Assembly: GCA_003439945.1 (NCBI GenBank)
Contig: QVRM01001520.1
Coordinates: 37,400-101,399, forward strand
DNA length: 64,000 bases
Direction: 5' to 3'
Origin: Dermanyssus gallinae
Taxonomy: Eukaryota; Arthropoda; Arachnida; Mesostigmata; Dermanyssidae
Within the stretch, counting starts at the first letter, position 1. Each line of letters begins with the position of its first letter. Below the pieces are notes generated by a model. The model was not told where the DNA came from, searched no databases, and saw nothing but the letters and a program-made list of their open reading frames with translations. Below are positions 1-11,239 of this stretch, one piece after another. Both the position numbers and the translations under genes were made by a program.

Positions 1-150
1 TCAACCAGTAACATGGCTCAGCAGCAAAAAACCAACAACGAGTTCTGAGAAATAGATACCACCCACCCTCGAGAGAGCTTATTCTTTTCCTTTTCTTCCA
101 GATTGTTGCTTTGCTTGAGTGAAAAGAGGTTTGATTTATTTAAATAACTT

Positions 151-232
151 GGCTATGATAGCACACAGGAGTGAGCAACTGTCTCCGCGCTAACGTGTGG
201 TCACGGGTTCTTGTCCAACTTGAGCCTAGTTA
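151..232 (+). repeat. tRNA-like SINE head, family D, copy 1
   Basis: This ~80-bp segment recurs at 26754-26838 with roughly 80% identity by eye. It contains TAGCACACAGG, a perfect match to the pol III box A consensus TRGYNNANNNG. About 35 bases downstream, GGTTCTTGTCC is close to box B (GGTTCRANNCC) with two mismatches. The spacing fits a tRNA-derived SINE. No recognisable 3' body or tail was found, so this is either a very short family or a truncated one. Confidence 0.5.
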
Positions 233-514
233 TAGTCAACGTTATGTAGCTCTTTACGTGAGCCATACGAGCCAAGCGATCCAGCGTTTGCACAGTAGAC
301 CAACGGTCCAACCACTCATCGACAGGCCGGCAGTTTCCGTCGGAGGGCGAATTCGGGCAGAGCTCAAGCTACAGCCACACACGACGACCGTTTTGTTTTT
401 GACATTTGTTTTTCCAAACCACTGAGTTACTGCTGTCCACTTAAGTCCACTTGCAGCTACCCTCCGCTGCAGTGCTGTAGGTACTGTGAGACAAAGACTG
501 CATAGCATTTATAG

Positions 515-692
515 GTTAGACCTTACAGGTCTCGCGATTTTACAGGCGACGCGACCAGAGGAGACACATAGGTGCGCGGGCCGTACCGTTACACATCTGT
601 ATTTATAGGGATCCGTCTATAAAGCAGTGCGAAAAGCAGTCTCATGGACGTTAAATCTTGGCTGAGAGTCAGCCCAGAAAGTATTTTTTTTA
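515..692 (+). repeat. tRNA-derived SINE, family A, copy 1 (diverged head)
   Basis: It shares with the copies at 30308, 49236 and 58186 the block GGAGACACATAGGTGCGCGG. After the head come a CACATTTGTATTTATGGG-like stretch, then TGGACGTTAAATCTTGGCTGA and CAGCCCGAAA before a T-rich end. The tRNA-like 5' part is degraded and box B has lost its consensus. Its 3' end lies directly against the decayed Tc1 transposase. Confidence 0.7.
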
Positions 693-1175
693 GACTCTAC
701 AGGCCTGTTGTGCGTTGACAACTGGCCAACAAGCACTAAGGCAATGTTGACTGGACCTTTGACAGTCACAATGGCAGGCCGTTCGATTCTCGGATGAAAC
801 CAGGATGTCTCTCCATATACGAAACGATAGGCGGGGGATCGTGAAAGGGTGTACCGGCGACAACAAGAGATGTTTACGCAACCTTGCATTGTGGAGAGTA
901 TCAGTTATGGTGGCAGTGGCGGCGACCCAAACATAGTTTTGGGCTCAATACACTTAGACAGCCGAACTAAACCCCACAATACATTAAGAAAGTCCCTTCA
1001 AGCTAACAATTTTTATGCGAAAGATGAGAGCTTAACTGTCCAGCGTTACGTAGATGAGATTCGGACGCCCCACGTCGCGCTGGTGTTTAGACTGGGAAAA
1101 GACGAGGGGCACTGCTCAAACACTGTTCGTGAAAACGTCATCTTATTCTTCATCAGAAATTCATTGATGCGTTGA
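690..1175 (+). pseudogene. Decayed Tc1-like transposase fragment
   Basis: Two frames together give Tc1-family motifs. Around 775-880 one frame reads FSDETRMSLH, the region of the first catalytic Asp in Tc1 enzymes, followed by a basic stretch. From 849 another frame gives ISYGGSG and then, near 1040-1080, LTVQRYVDEIRTPHV, matching the conserved LTxQRYxDEILxPHV segment. The frame must shift at least twice, and neither the DNA-binding domain nor the QQDNA or PDLNPIE blocks are recognisable. Known family chemistry is cut-and-paste transposition into TA; this copy is dead. No terminal inverted repeats were located, so the element limits are unknown. Confidence 0.6.
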
Positions 1176-1505
1176 TTAGATCAATGATAAATTACACGGC
1201 GACCATAAACAGGGTACACGGCGGTGAAAAGTACACACTATTACTTTTAAAATAATAAACCGTTCAACCATACATCTGCCTTAGAACGAAAATTGCTTTC
1301 ATTGTGATTTAGCTATTTTCCGACATATTTGATATAAATATTAATAACTAAAAACGCCCAAGTACAGTACCAATCTGGACCTTATAAAGTTTAACGCATT
1401 ATTCTAAAGGTGTTTAAAGCTGATCACTTTTAAGACGACTGTGGATACAACATTTACCTAAAGTCAAATGAGGTGGGTAATGCAGTATGTATAAATTTAG
1501 ATTTA

Positions 1506-1508
<3 letters not shown>

Positions 1509-1546
<38 letters not shown>

Positions 1547-1635
1547 TTTTTATCGGCAACACTTGGCCATGACTGAAAGTATAAAGAAATGTATTATTTA
1601 ATGTTAGGGTTACACATGACCAAGTGTTGCCGATA

Positions 1636-1671
<36 letters not shown>
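1509..1671. mobile_element. Small MITE nested in a (TA)n tract
   Basis: A ~93-bp unit (1547-1639) has terminal inverted repeats starting TTTTTATCGGCAACACTTGG, with the right end as its near-perfect complement. It is flanked on both sides by (TA)n (1509-1544 and 1640-1671). No coding capacity. Size, TIRs and TA flanks fit a non-autonomous Tc1/mariner-type element. An alternative is a palindrome with no transposition history. Confidence 0.6.
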
Positions 1672-1674
<3 letters not shown>

Positions 1675-1676
1675 AA

Positions 1677-1793
1677 ATAATTGAAGTATTGTAGAGCTCG
1701 TTCAAGCAACTATATTTCCAGTAGACCATGGTGAATTCGAAGAAGCCTTGTTCCGATGCAAGAGTGAAATTTCTAATATGTGTAATGATGGTG

Positions 1794-1853
<60 letters not shown>

Positions 1854-2655
1854 TATTTCGCAACAAAATTGCATTTCAAGATGTTATAGTGCTATTGCCC
1901 GACGTAGGAGCACAAAATATGCGATTGCGAGACCACCAGTCCTCCTATAGAGAAAGTAAGCACATCATCGTGATTTTGAAAAGTTTTTGAAGAACGACGT
2001 CAGTTGGAAGACGCAATATGGTCGTTTTCGAAGAGAATTCGTAAAAAATCAACTTATATTATTAATGTTCACGTTCAACACCTCAAAATTATATGAGACC
2101 CGATTTGTGGCTGCGAAGTAATTAAGCTTTTCTGACGGACGCTTTGATGTTGAGCGTATGGATCAATAACTAGGAGAGATTTTTCCGATAAAGTAGGTCA
2201 TTCATACTATGCACTCAATCTCGACATGCTTTCCGGAAATCCATTATTACTACGCAACTACGGATCGGTGAAGAATCGCTTTTTAACAAAAATACGCAAT
2301 ATATGCGTTCACGCTGTGAATGGCCGTAGGGTTATAGTTTTGAGTTATTGAACATGAAATCTAATAAACTAACTTCAACTTTTTGCGAATTCTCTTCTAA
2401 ACAGCCATATGCGTTTATTGTATTAACACCCGTAGCCATAATTACTTATTTACTTATTGCTTTTAAAACCTGCACCTTCTAGCCGGCGTTGTATGTCCTT
2501 CTGAGGAAGCAAAATGTTCACGAACACGAGGTTGTGCCTACTTTCTCTATAGAAGGACCGGTTGTCTTTCCAATTTCGGGCAATACGTTAGTGTCACACA
2601 TTTCAGTAAATTCACTATCACTCCGAAACGAGACTTCTTATATGTATATATATAG
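1677..2655. repeat. Fold-back element: inverted ~370-bp arms
   Basis: The complement of 1690-2100 matches 2290-2650 and also a single forward copy at 53335-53700. Shared words are GCGAATTCTCTTC, ACTTTCTCTATAGAAGGAC, GTCGGGCAA and TCACTCCGAAACRAGACTTCT. The left arm holds an internal (TA)n tract at 1795-1849. The two arms face each other around ~190 bp of spacer. No reading frame of note. It may be a non-autonomous DNA transposon or two opposed copies of one interspersed repeat. Confidence 0.6.
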
Positions 2656-2690
2656 AGAGAGAGAGAGGGAGAGACAGAGAAACGACAACG
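2652..2690. repeat. (GA)n-rich tract
   Basis: A short GAGA run next to TATATA at the outer end of the fold-back repeat. Confidence 0.8.
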
Positions 2691-2789
2691 ACCAGGACGA
2701 CAATACACCTAAGTAGAAGCAGCACTAAAAGTAACAATCATACTAAATTGTAGTAGTAGTAATGGTCGTGGCATCGCAAGCGTCATGAT

Positions 2790-3176
2790 TGTTCTTAACG
2801 CCATTATCTGGGGTAGGAGGGGTAGGAGGGGGTAGAAACGAGGAGGCTACGATTTACGCTGCTGGGAAACAACTGTGCCTATTTTCGTCGTGGTTGAGAT
2901 GGAGTACAGACGTTGCTGTTGAAGATGGTGTTGTTGCTATTAAATGCGCTACTGTTGCTCTTGTTCTTAATGCTTTTCAACGACGCAGCTGTTGTTATTG
3001 CTGTTATAGCTGTCTTCGTCGGCGTCGTTGTTGCCGCTGTCGCTGTTAATGTGACCATTTTCTGCTGTGATAGGAAGGATTATATGTAGCGTTCTGTATT
3101 GCCGCTCGTGCTTATCGGTCAGCGCGCACGTCCGGACGGACCTATCGTCGATGAGGCTCTTGTTGTTGTTGTCTTC

Positions 3177-3210
<34 letters not shown>

Positions 3211-3279
3211 GCCTCGTCGTCGTCGTCGTTGTTGTTGATGTGTTTGTGGCTATTGTGCTTAGTGAGGTTGCTTATAACG

Positions 3280-3310
<31 letters not shown>

Positions 3311-4600
3311 CTTCGTTGTTGTTGTTGGCGTCGTCGTCGTCGTCGTTGTTGTTGATGTGTTTGTGGCTTTTGTGCTTAGTGAGGTTGCTTAAAACGTTGT
3401 TGTTGTTGCTGCTGCTGCTGTTGTTGTTGTTGTTGTTACGGTTGCTGCTGTTCTTGTTGTTTAGCTGCCTCTGCCAATGCTCTGTTTCTCGCCTGTCTTC
3501 AATTATCTGCGCGGAGTTCTGCCAACAGCAACAACAACAATAGCAACAACAACAATAGCAACAACAACAACAACAACAACAGCAACAACAACAATAGCAA
3601 CAACAACAACAACAGCAACAACAACAATAGCAACAACAACAACCACCACCATCACTACCAGCAGAACAACAGCAACAACAACAACAGCAACAACAACAAC
3701 AAACACGACAACGACCCGGGTGGCGGGGCGACGACGACCTCAACATACACGACGTGTACAAAGGGCGAATAAGCTTTTTCAAGGGATGGCCGACTTGTTG
3801 CTGTTGTTGTTGTTATTGTCGTTGTTGTTGTCGTTGTTGTTGTTATTGTCGTCGTTTGATCGTTGCGCTTCTTTTTTTCCACGAATTTCGTTCGCTGGCG
3901 GCCGTCAGTGTCGACCGGCGATATTTTTTTGGCGGGCCTGCGTGTGTGTGTGTTTGAATGCTTATTTGAGCGCATGTATCTGTATGTATGTGTTTGTGTC
4001 TGCTATGTTAGCGTGTCTGCTATGTGTGCGTGATTGTGCGGCGGCTGCGCTCGCTGGCGGGTGCGTTTGATGGCTAGCCGGATATGGCTGGCCAGCCCCA
4101 TCGTGGTCGTCGTTGTCGTCGTCGTCGTCGTCGTCATGTCCGGATGCCATAGAAAGTGACAGTCGTCGTGCCCCCGTTCCCCGTCCCCCCCCCCAATAAA
4201 CACCTCACCCCCTAGCCGATCCTCGAGCGGCCGGGCCCGCCCGAGGGCCCCGTGCTCCCGGCCCGCTCGACTGAAGGCAAAAGGCTACCGGCGAAGATCT
4301 TCTGTTTGTCTCTGTGTGTCGGTTTCCTTTCCGTCTCTAGCTATGGGATTGCCTCCGCCGCCGCCACCGCGGCCTCCGCCTCCGCCGATCCTTCTCAAGG
4401 CCATGAGGCCCCCTCCCGGAGCAACACGTCGACGTCGTGTTGCTCTCGTTGTTGTTGTTGCTGTTGCTGTTGTTGTTGCTGTTGATGTTGTGGTTGTTGT
4501 TGTTGTTGTTGTTGTTGTGGTGGTTGTTGTTGTTATTGTTGTTGTTCTTGTTATTGTTATGGTTGTTGTTGTTGTTGTTTGACGTTTTCAGGGCACGCGC
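2790..4600. repeat. Dense triplet block (GTT/GTC, then CAA, then GTT)
   Basis: Runs of GTT/GTC at 3163-3470, CAA at 3525-3710, GTT at 3794-3860 and GTT again at 4437-4580. A ~117-bp unit is tandemly duplicated inside the first run (the TTTGTGGCTATTGTGCTTAG word at about 3243 recurs at about 3360). Long frames here translate to poly-Val, poly-Leu, poly-Asn or poly-Cys and are best read as repeat artefacts. Between the runs, 4190-4440 is GC- and CpG-rich and could be regulatory, but nothing specific is visible. Confidence 0.85.
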
Positions 4601-4849
4601 CCACCAGCCAACCAACAACGATCTACTTTACTGCTGTACGACGACTTCAACAACTTTCACTTGTTGTCGTTCACTGTTCACTGTCGTTTTCATCTTGATC
4701 TTTGTCGGCGGTTTATTCTTCTTCTTTGTGTTCGTCCTCTTGTTCTGCTTTCTCTCTTCTCTCTCTCTCTCTCTTGTTCTGGCTCTTCCACTTGCTCAAA
4801 GAAAGATCACTTATTTCAGAACGTATTTCTTCGAACAGCGAAACAGCTA

Positions 4850-5800
4850 AATGTGGGTCACGCCAGGTAGAAGATAGCCGCCGCCGACGCCGAGGGCCTT
4901 TTGTGTCCGTAGGGCCCTTGTGCCTGTGCGCCAACGGTTGCCCCTGCTACCTTCGAAGTCGTGTATCGTGCGGTGGCTACGCATTACAGCGAATTCCTTA
5001 TTTGTGTTTGAACTCTCTACCCAGAAGCTGATGAGCATCTCTGTACTCTTGTGTTACTCGTGCCATATATATACATATATATATATAGATATCTTTTGGT
5101 ATACGTGAGTGTACGCACACATAACATACCCACAAATCCAGATACATAATTCAATTCAATGCAAATGCACTTTCTTTTGTCAAAGGGGGGCATTATTTAC
5201 AATATTTACAATTTATAATCCATTATTTAGATGCATACCGCAGTATTTTTTTTAAAATTAAAAACTTATTTTAGGCTTAAAATCAAGACAGACCATTTAG
5301 TTGTTTGCCGAAATTTGCGACGTTAGCATTTTGAGTTCTCAGTGCCCTTGCCATTCACCATGAAAATACGTTATTTACACGACCTGTCTGTTGTCAATTT
5401 GTTGTGACGAGATGAAGTTACCGCTTCTAAGATTGCTAAAACGAATGCTAATACAGTTGATTATATTTCATGATTTTATAATACGATTGTACATGCGATA
5501 GTCCGCTCTGGAATGCAGTTCCTAAATAGGGCTTATCACAATTAAATTTCGGGCAATGTTACACCTTAATGAGACTCGACGAAGGAATTTCTTTTGTACA
5601 CTTTCCATTGCTTAAATATTTTAGTTTAATTAAGGTCGCCAAATCTCACAACAATAGGTAAGCGCTGGAGCATATTTAAGTCTACTAAACTATTATAAAG
5701 CCTCGTGTGAAAATTGTAATCTTTAATTTTAAAACAACTAAATATTATAACAAACATAAAACTAGTTTGTCGGATAACCTGTGTGATTTGAGTGCTAAAA
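4850..5800. other. No recognisable gene
   Basis: Mixed sequence turning AT-rich after 5050, with a short (TA)n near 5066-5090. No motif, repeat copy or convincing frame was recognised. Confidence 0.5.

Positions 5801-5805
<5 letters not shown>

Positions 5806-5861
<56 letters not shown>
5806..5861. repeat. (TA)n microsatellite
   Basis: About 55 bp of alternating TA. Confidence 0.95.
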
Positions 5862-5863
<2 letters not shown>

Positions 5864-6078
5864 GTGTGATGCTTTTATTGTATCCTTTGCTTGTGGACCT
5901 TGTAGTTATGGGCTCTCTTTAAACACAATGTTAAGAATTTGGCACTGATATAAGCACTTCGTTATTTACACACCATTTAAGCCATTGGATTGAAGGAAAG
6001 TAAATTTATGATTCACTACCAGTTTTATAAGGATAATACATGCGATTGATGACTGAGCTACAGGCCTATATTTTTTTA

Positions 6079-6335
6079 CATTTGACTCAAGACTTTTTTG
6101 AAAATGGGTGGGGTAAAATCAGGAGTACAGCTGCACTCAGTGGATACTAGTTTGATATTGGTAAGAATATTATATTCTGATATATCTAAGCATGGACAGT
6201 CGCCACTCGAGGCCACGTCGTTGGAAACACCTTCGGGAACATAAACCAGCGAGAAGAAGTCCTTAAATGCATTTGCTTTAGAAGCGTCATCTACGAGGAC
6301 TCTCCGATCTATAATTAAAGCCGCACTATATTATT
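6079..6335 (-). pseudogene. CR1/jockey-like LINE fragment (EN-RT linker)
   Basis: The minus strand is open for about 85 codons with no start codon. It reads VDDASKANAFKDFFSLVY near its beginning and PDFTPPIFKKVL just before the stop at about 6079. In CR1/jockey-type LINEs this is the segment between endonuclease and reverse transcriptase, where a KAxxFNxFFSxVF block precedes PDGIPPxxLK. Further upstream on the minus strand (to about 6430) the sequence still looks related but is broken. Only this piece remains. It may belong to the same family as the RT at 56205-56810, which covers the next part of such a protein. Confidence 0.55.
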
Positions 6336-6586
6336 TTCCTTTCAGTGTACCTAAAAACTACTTTGTGTTTTTGAAATTAAGACTACGAAGTCTAACCACA
6401 TGTTGCGATTTTTGCTTATTCAACCGCCATTAGTGGGGCCTTTCCCAGTTGCGGCCGTTCTCTCATCATACATGCGTACCTCTTTAAAGCTCAGTGAATA
6501 GCTATACATGGTAATTTATACAAAAATGGTGGAATATTACCACTATACAAGACAGCAACGTACGCTTGAGTTTGTATATATGTATG

Positions 6587-6589
<3 letters not shown>

Positions 6590-6638
<49 letters not shown>
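6590..6638. repeat. (TA)n microsatellite
   Basis: About 50 bp of TA, preceded by a TATG run. Confidence 0.95.
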
Positions 6639-6639
<1 letters not shown>

Positions 6640-6836
6640 GCTTTTATTGTTAATTTTTGATTGTATATTTTTTTTATATATATTGTATATTTAACCTTGG
6701 TTTCAAACGGTAAGCCGCAATAGACCTACAATAGTTAGGAGTTCGTTTTCACTATGACGAACATAACTATATGTAACCTCATTTGTCCTACGGCAGTTGC
6801 ATTAGGATAAATTGCGATAACTACTGGCACGTTTTG

Positions 6837-7593
6837 TCATGTAAATAAGTTCACATATCTCGGTATCACAGTGACCCCCTCAGCCAAGACCTTCGCTGCA
6901 CATATAGAGGAGAGGTCTCGAAAAGCCTTGATTGCGGCGACAACCCTTAAGAAGCCCCAGATGCTCTCGATTAAGGCAGCGCTAGCTCTATTTGATATAA
7001 AAATAGCGCCAATTGCATCATACGGGATCCAGCTTGTATGGGCAAAACTAAGCTCGACTCAATTTGGTGCTCTCGATCGTGTGAAACCAGCTTATTTGAA
7101 GCGGGTACTAGGTTTACATACGTCAGCATACAACCACCTCACGTATTTGCTGTGCGATGCTCCACTATTCGTGGAACAGGTCAAAAAACAGTTTGCGCTT
7201 CCAGACACCCCTGCATACAGCGAGTTCATACGGCGATATGAAGAGAAAATGGCAGAGATCGATCCACATTTTTATATGACAGATGCAATGGTTAGGTCAG
7301 AATGGAAGGGCACGAGCAGGACAAACAGGCACATGACCACCCGCTTTGCTGTGCACGGTTTTCATCACCTTCTATGTAAGAAAGACGCTTGCCATGAACC
7401 CTGTGACACATGTGTTTGTAAATATTGTTATGGTATATGCGTAAGATATCATGGCAGTGAGTGTAATGCAATCCCCTCTCTAACAAAGCTGGCACTGAAC
7501 GATTTTTAATATTCATATCATTACAAGACTATAGTGATATCGATCGTACTATTGTATATTTTACCCAATCTGGTGTGTAAATAAATCATGTGT

Positions 7594-7596
<3 letters not shown>
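6837..7596 (+). pseudogene. 3' end of a non-LTR retrotransposon (post-RT region)
   Basis: The frame entering at about 6847 reads KFTYLGITVTPSAKTFAAHI, the KYLG-type motif that follows the RT palm in LINEs. It continues through 6871-7509 with a thumb-like segment (YGIQLVWAKLS, LKRVLGLHTSAYN) and ends in a cysteine-rich tail (CHEPCDTCVCKYC) before TAA. After the stop come about 85 bp of 3' UTR ending AATAAATCATGTGTGACA and then (TA)n. No RT catalytic motifs are present, so it is strongly 5'-truncated. The remaining frame is uninterrupted, suggesting a fairly young insertion. The family differs from the LINE immediately downstream. Confidence 0.65.

Positions 7597-7597
<1 letters not shown>

Positions 7598-7647
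<50 letters not shown>
7598..7647. repeat. (TA)n between two LINE fragments
   Basis: About 50 bp of TA separates the end of the upstream LINE piece from the first codons of the next LINE. Confidence 0.9.
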
Positions 7648-7650
<3 letters not shown>

Positions 7651-9425
7651 AAGGAAAAGAGTACGTGCATTATCTAACGAAGCAATTTAATAATATATTT
7701 GGAGGGGGCAGAATCCCGGAGGGTTGGCGCAAGGGAAGAGTTTCTCTTATTCCCAAGGAGGGGGTAGATAATGACACTCTACAAAATAGGCGACCGATCA
7801 CAATTACACCTATAGCGTATCGAATATTTATGCAAGTGTTTAAGAATAGGATGCAGAGTATTCTGGAGACAAATGAGAAAATAGGAGAATGGCAATGCGG
7901 ATTTAGGAAAGGATATAGGCTAGACGATCACCTTTTCCTACTAAGTCAGGTTGTCGAAACATCGAGATTGCGGGGACAAGGGTGTGTGGCAGGATTTTTA
8001 GATCTTAAGAAAGCATATGATATGGTGGACAGAACAAAGTTGTATAAAATTATGCTAGAGGAGGGTTTAGAGAGAAGTTGGGTAGAGTTGCTGGAAGAAA
8101 TTTACAGAAATAACACGGTAAGAATAATAATAGCAGCCGAAAAATCTAGAGAGTTCATAGTCGCTAAGGGGGTCAGGCAAGGCTGTCCGTTGTCATCGGT
8201 TATTTTTTTGATGTATATAGAGAGAATAGCGCGAAGGATTAATAAAATGGATTTAGGGTGGCAGATAGGGGAAAAAGGTGTATATGTCAAGACACCTGTG
8301 CTGCTGTTTGCTGATGATATGGTAGTGTTAGGGCGGGGCACTAGCGAGGTTCAACAAATGTTGAATGCATGTGGGGAAGCAGCGGAGGAACTAGACATGG
8401 TGTTTAATGAAAAAAAGAGCGCAATTTTAGTATTTAACGGAATTAGGGAGGAAAGAAAGCTTGTAGTACAGGGGAAGGAATTGGAGTATAAAAGTGAGTA
8501 CAAGTATCTTGGGGTGACAATGACTACAGGGGGGAATTATCTAGAAAAAGAAGAGATATTACGGAGGAAGAAAGCTGAAAGAGGAAGAAATGCAGTAAGG
8601 TGTAAGGGCCTCTGGGGGTTTAACAAATATATAGTAACAAGGAATATATGGAAGGCCATGTATGTGCCAGGATTGACCTTTGCTAACGCCGCTCTGGTCC
8701 ACAGCGCGGGGTTAGGAAAGAAGTTAGAAACAATACAAAGAGAAGTGATAAGATTTGCATTGGGTTGCCGTTTTAATTGCGCTAGGGAATTTCTTGAGGG
8801 CGAAGGAGGAATGTCAAAATTTATACAAAGGGAAGTACAAAGTAAGCTAAGATTTAGTGTTAGGATTAAAAGTGTCACAAATAAAAGATGGGTTAAACAG
8901 ATGCAGCTGGTAAAGACGGCACTAAAGATGAAAACGAAGTGGGATCGCAGAGTAGAATTTGCAGCTAGGGAGATTGGGTACAATAGTCAGCAATGGGCCA
9001 GAGCGGGAATATCGGAGAAGATGGTGAAATCGAGGGTGAACAAGTCATATACAGGCAAATGGAAATTGGCGATGGGTTCCAGATCGAGTTTGGCAAGTAT
9101 ATATGGAAAGGAAAAAACGGAAAGGGGCGGGGTAGAATGGGTATACGATAATTCAAAAGCGAGCGGGCTATTGGCAGATGCCAGGGCAGGGATGTTGGAT
9201 ACAAGGATACAAAGAGCTAAATATATGGAGGGACAAAGTACAGAATGTCGAGCATGTGGACTAGGGAATGAGTCAATTGAGCATATTGTTAAAGAATGTA
9301 CAGCCCTAGGGGGAAGCAGAGATATAGAGCTGTCGGATGCCCTAGCTCTAGGACCAAACGTTAGAAAGGACCTGGTCGATATTACAAAGAAGAGGCTGTC
9401 CCAATGGAAAGCAAATACTCAGTAG
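7647..9425 (+). CDS. LINE reverse transcriptase ORF, 5'-truncated but uninterrupted
   Basis: A 592-residue open frame beginning inside an RT domain. It has SLIPKEG and RRPITITP (fingers, residues ~33-54), FLDLKKAYD (motif A, 117-125), GVRQGCPLSS (motif B, 175-184), FADDMVV (motif C, 221-227) and KYLGV (286-290). A CCHC knuckle follows at 534-551 (C-x2-C-x8-H-x4-C). The catalytic Asp residues are present. The endonuclease and any ORF1 are missing because the copy starts at the (TA)n tract; the apparent start codon is only the first in-frame ATG, not a natural start. No stop or frameshift over 1.8 kb implies recent insertion. The downstream segment IWKAMYVPGLTFANA recalls LINE proteins abundant in ticks and mites (from memory). 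Related decayed copies lie at 19690-20300 and possibly 20745-20850. Confidence 0.9.
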
Positions 9426-9564
9426 GTATGGAAGTGTACATTGATTATTCAGATGCATAGGTAACATATATGCTGCCGCTCTAAGCGCCCCTGATAAAAA
9501 AGGGTGACATGTGTATTTAGGTATGCATGCCAAGCGAATAATAAATCAATCAATCAATATATAT
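9426..9564 (+). other. 3' UTR and (AATC)n tail of the LINE
   Basis: About 140 bp after the stop, including GCGCCCCTGATAAAAAAGGG, TATTTAGGTATGCATGCCAAG and GCGAATAATAAATCAATC. It ends in a short ATCA-type tail rather than poly(A). The same 3' end recurs at 53043-53112 (minus) and 55370-55452 (plus), and in diverged form at 38868-38935. Confidence 0.8.
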
Positions 9565-9579
9565 ACTGGCACGTTTTGG

Positions 9580-11235
9580 ATAAATCTCTCTGCAGGTGAA
9601 CAACGGGAATCTTATTTAAACCGTTTCATAGAGTTTACAAAAATAATATCGTATTTTCACTCTAAACACCATTCTAATACAAATAAAGAGGTACATTAAC
9701 ATCAACGATTAAATCTCAATGTTTTCATGAGTAACACATATAGGATCATATAAAGTGCGAAATATTATTAAGTTTCTATCTATATATTTCATACGAATCC
9801 ATACAAATAATACTACCCTATGTATCTTTTGCACGTCTAGAAACGATCCTAGACAACGAAGCGTGTTTGTACGATAATTGTGATACTCCTTAATGTAGAA
9901 CAGTATCATGAGGCCCACTATATATATTTATATAGCTGACGTCACATAACCTGTTGGGTCAGCTGTTTACTAACGATGACATTGTCATGTACTACTCTTT
10001 GAAAGAGTTTCTGCTCAAATGACGTTCTAAAGCTGCTTACTTATATCGATTCGTACGCATAACAACACAATTGAGATGCAAATTCTTGATCCTCTGAAAT
10101 AGAGCCATAATATTGACTTATTACAATCGCGAATCATACTCGGGGGTAGAAGAAGTATAGTGTGATTATATATAAGTGTAAGTAATAGTATATATATACC
10201 ATATATAATAGATTATATATAAGTGTATCTTCGATTACTCTGGAATGTACGCCGTCTATTGTGTCGGGATGTGTTCGTACTCGCGCCATTCTAAGTTGAC
10301 TTGCAGATTCACAAACGAATGTTGTTAGCACGGCCGATAGGCGACGCCTCAATCATGCAAGACCATTTGTAGACTTAAGTGTATCCGATGGCCACCCAGA
10401 ACTACAAACGAGGTAAACAAGCTTTTTGTCCTCCAAGTTAGTGGCCGGCCGCGTTTCGTCTCGTTCAACCTCATCTAAAGATGCCCAAATACACAGTTTA
10501 CCCTTGAGCGTCTACGGAATTTCCCCCGTCTGCCGAATGTTCGGTTATCTAAATACGTATCCAATTTAGTATCGACATTTTTTAAAGAGAATAGGGCTTA
10601 TTAGATCGCAGATTTTCATTCTGTTAGGCATTGTTCGTTCTTGACTTGACTAAATCGGTGCATTAGTTCAAAAACAGGCAGTTGGCAAGTTGAAATTGCA
10701 CATCTACTGCACAGGTGCTGCACGTCTTTTCAGCTCAGCGAATCATAAACAGGACCCCCCCCCCCGCCACGTTGCCTTAAGTAAAAGTATTTATTTCGCA
10801 TACACTTTATATAATTTATCAGGCCACTTCTGATCAGATGTATGTATCTTCATCTAGATAAGTAATCAAACATTTTATGGTAAATAGCTTAGAAGTTTTA
10901 GAGTAAACGTTCTGTCGCGTGTGAGTTAACAGGTTGGGTACTTGGAAAATTGTCATGGTTGTTAGTTAGGGAGACGATTTCCCTTGCAAATACATCCATT
11001 TGCTTACTTTATTTTGTTTGAAGGTCGCAGTATCTACGTTCACTACTAAATTTGTCACGTAGGAGTGTGAACGTTCGTCAATTTAAAATGTGTATGTATT
11101 TGTCTGTTTTACCCGCTTTTGCACTATATAGAGAGAGAAAGAGCTACCAGCCACGATGCTGGGTGCATTGTCAGTCCGCGAATGCGTTGATTCGTAAACG
11201 TATATATATATATTTTTTTTTCAGTTTTGCCTATT
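9580..11235. other. No recognisable gene
   Basis: AT-rich sequence with short TA runs near 10160-10230 and a C10 run at about 10756-10766. No repeat family, RT or transposase motif recognised. Confidence 0.5.
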
Positions 11236-11239
11236 GTAC

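Noticed and set aside
2967..3782. 271-codon minus-strand frame rich in Asn, Cys and His
   Set aside because: It is a translation of GTT/CAA triplet arrays; all frames of such repeats stay open, and there is no flanking unique domain.
4316..4618. Pro-rich and Val-rich frames in a GC-rich segment that could be a gene start
   Set aside because: Only CCG/CCT and GTT triplets support it. No promoter element, splice site or domain is visible.
7647..9425. Host gene with reverse transcriptase-like domain
   Set aside because: The frame starts at a truncation point, has LINE motifs throughout and a LINE-type tail whose 3' end is dispersed in the window, so it is a mobile element.
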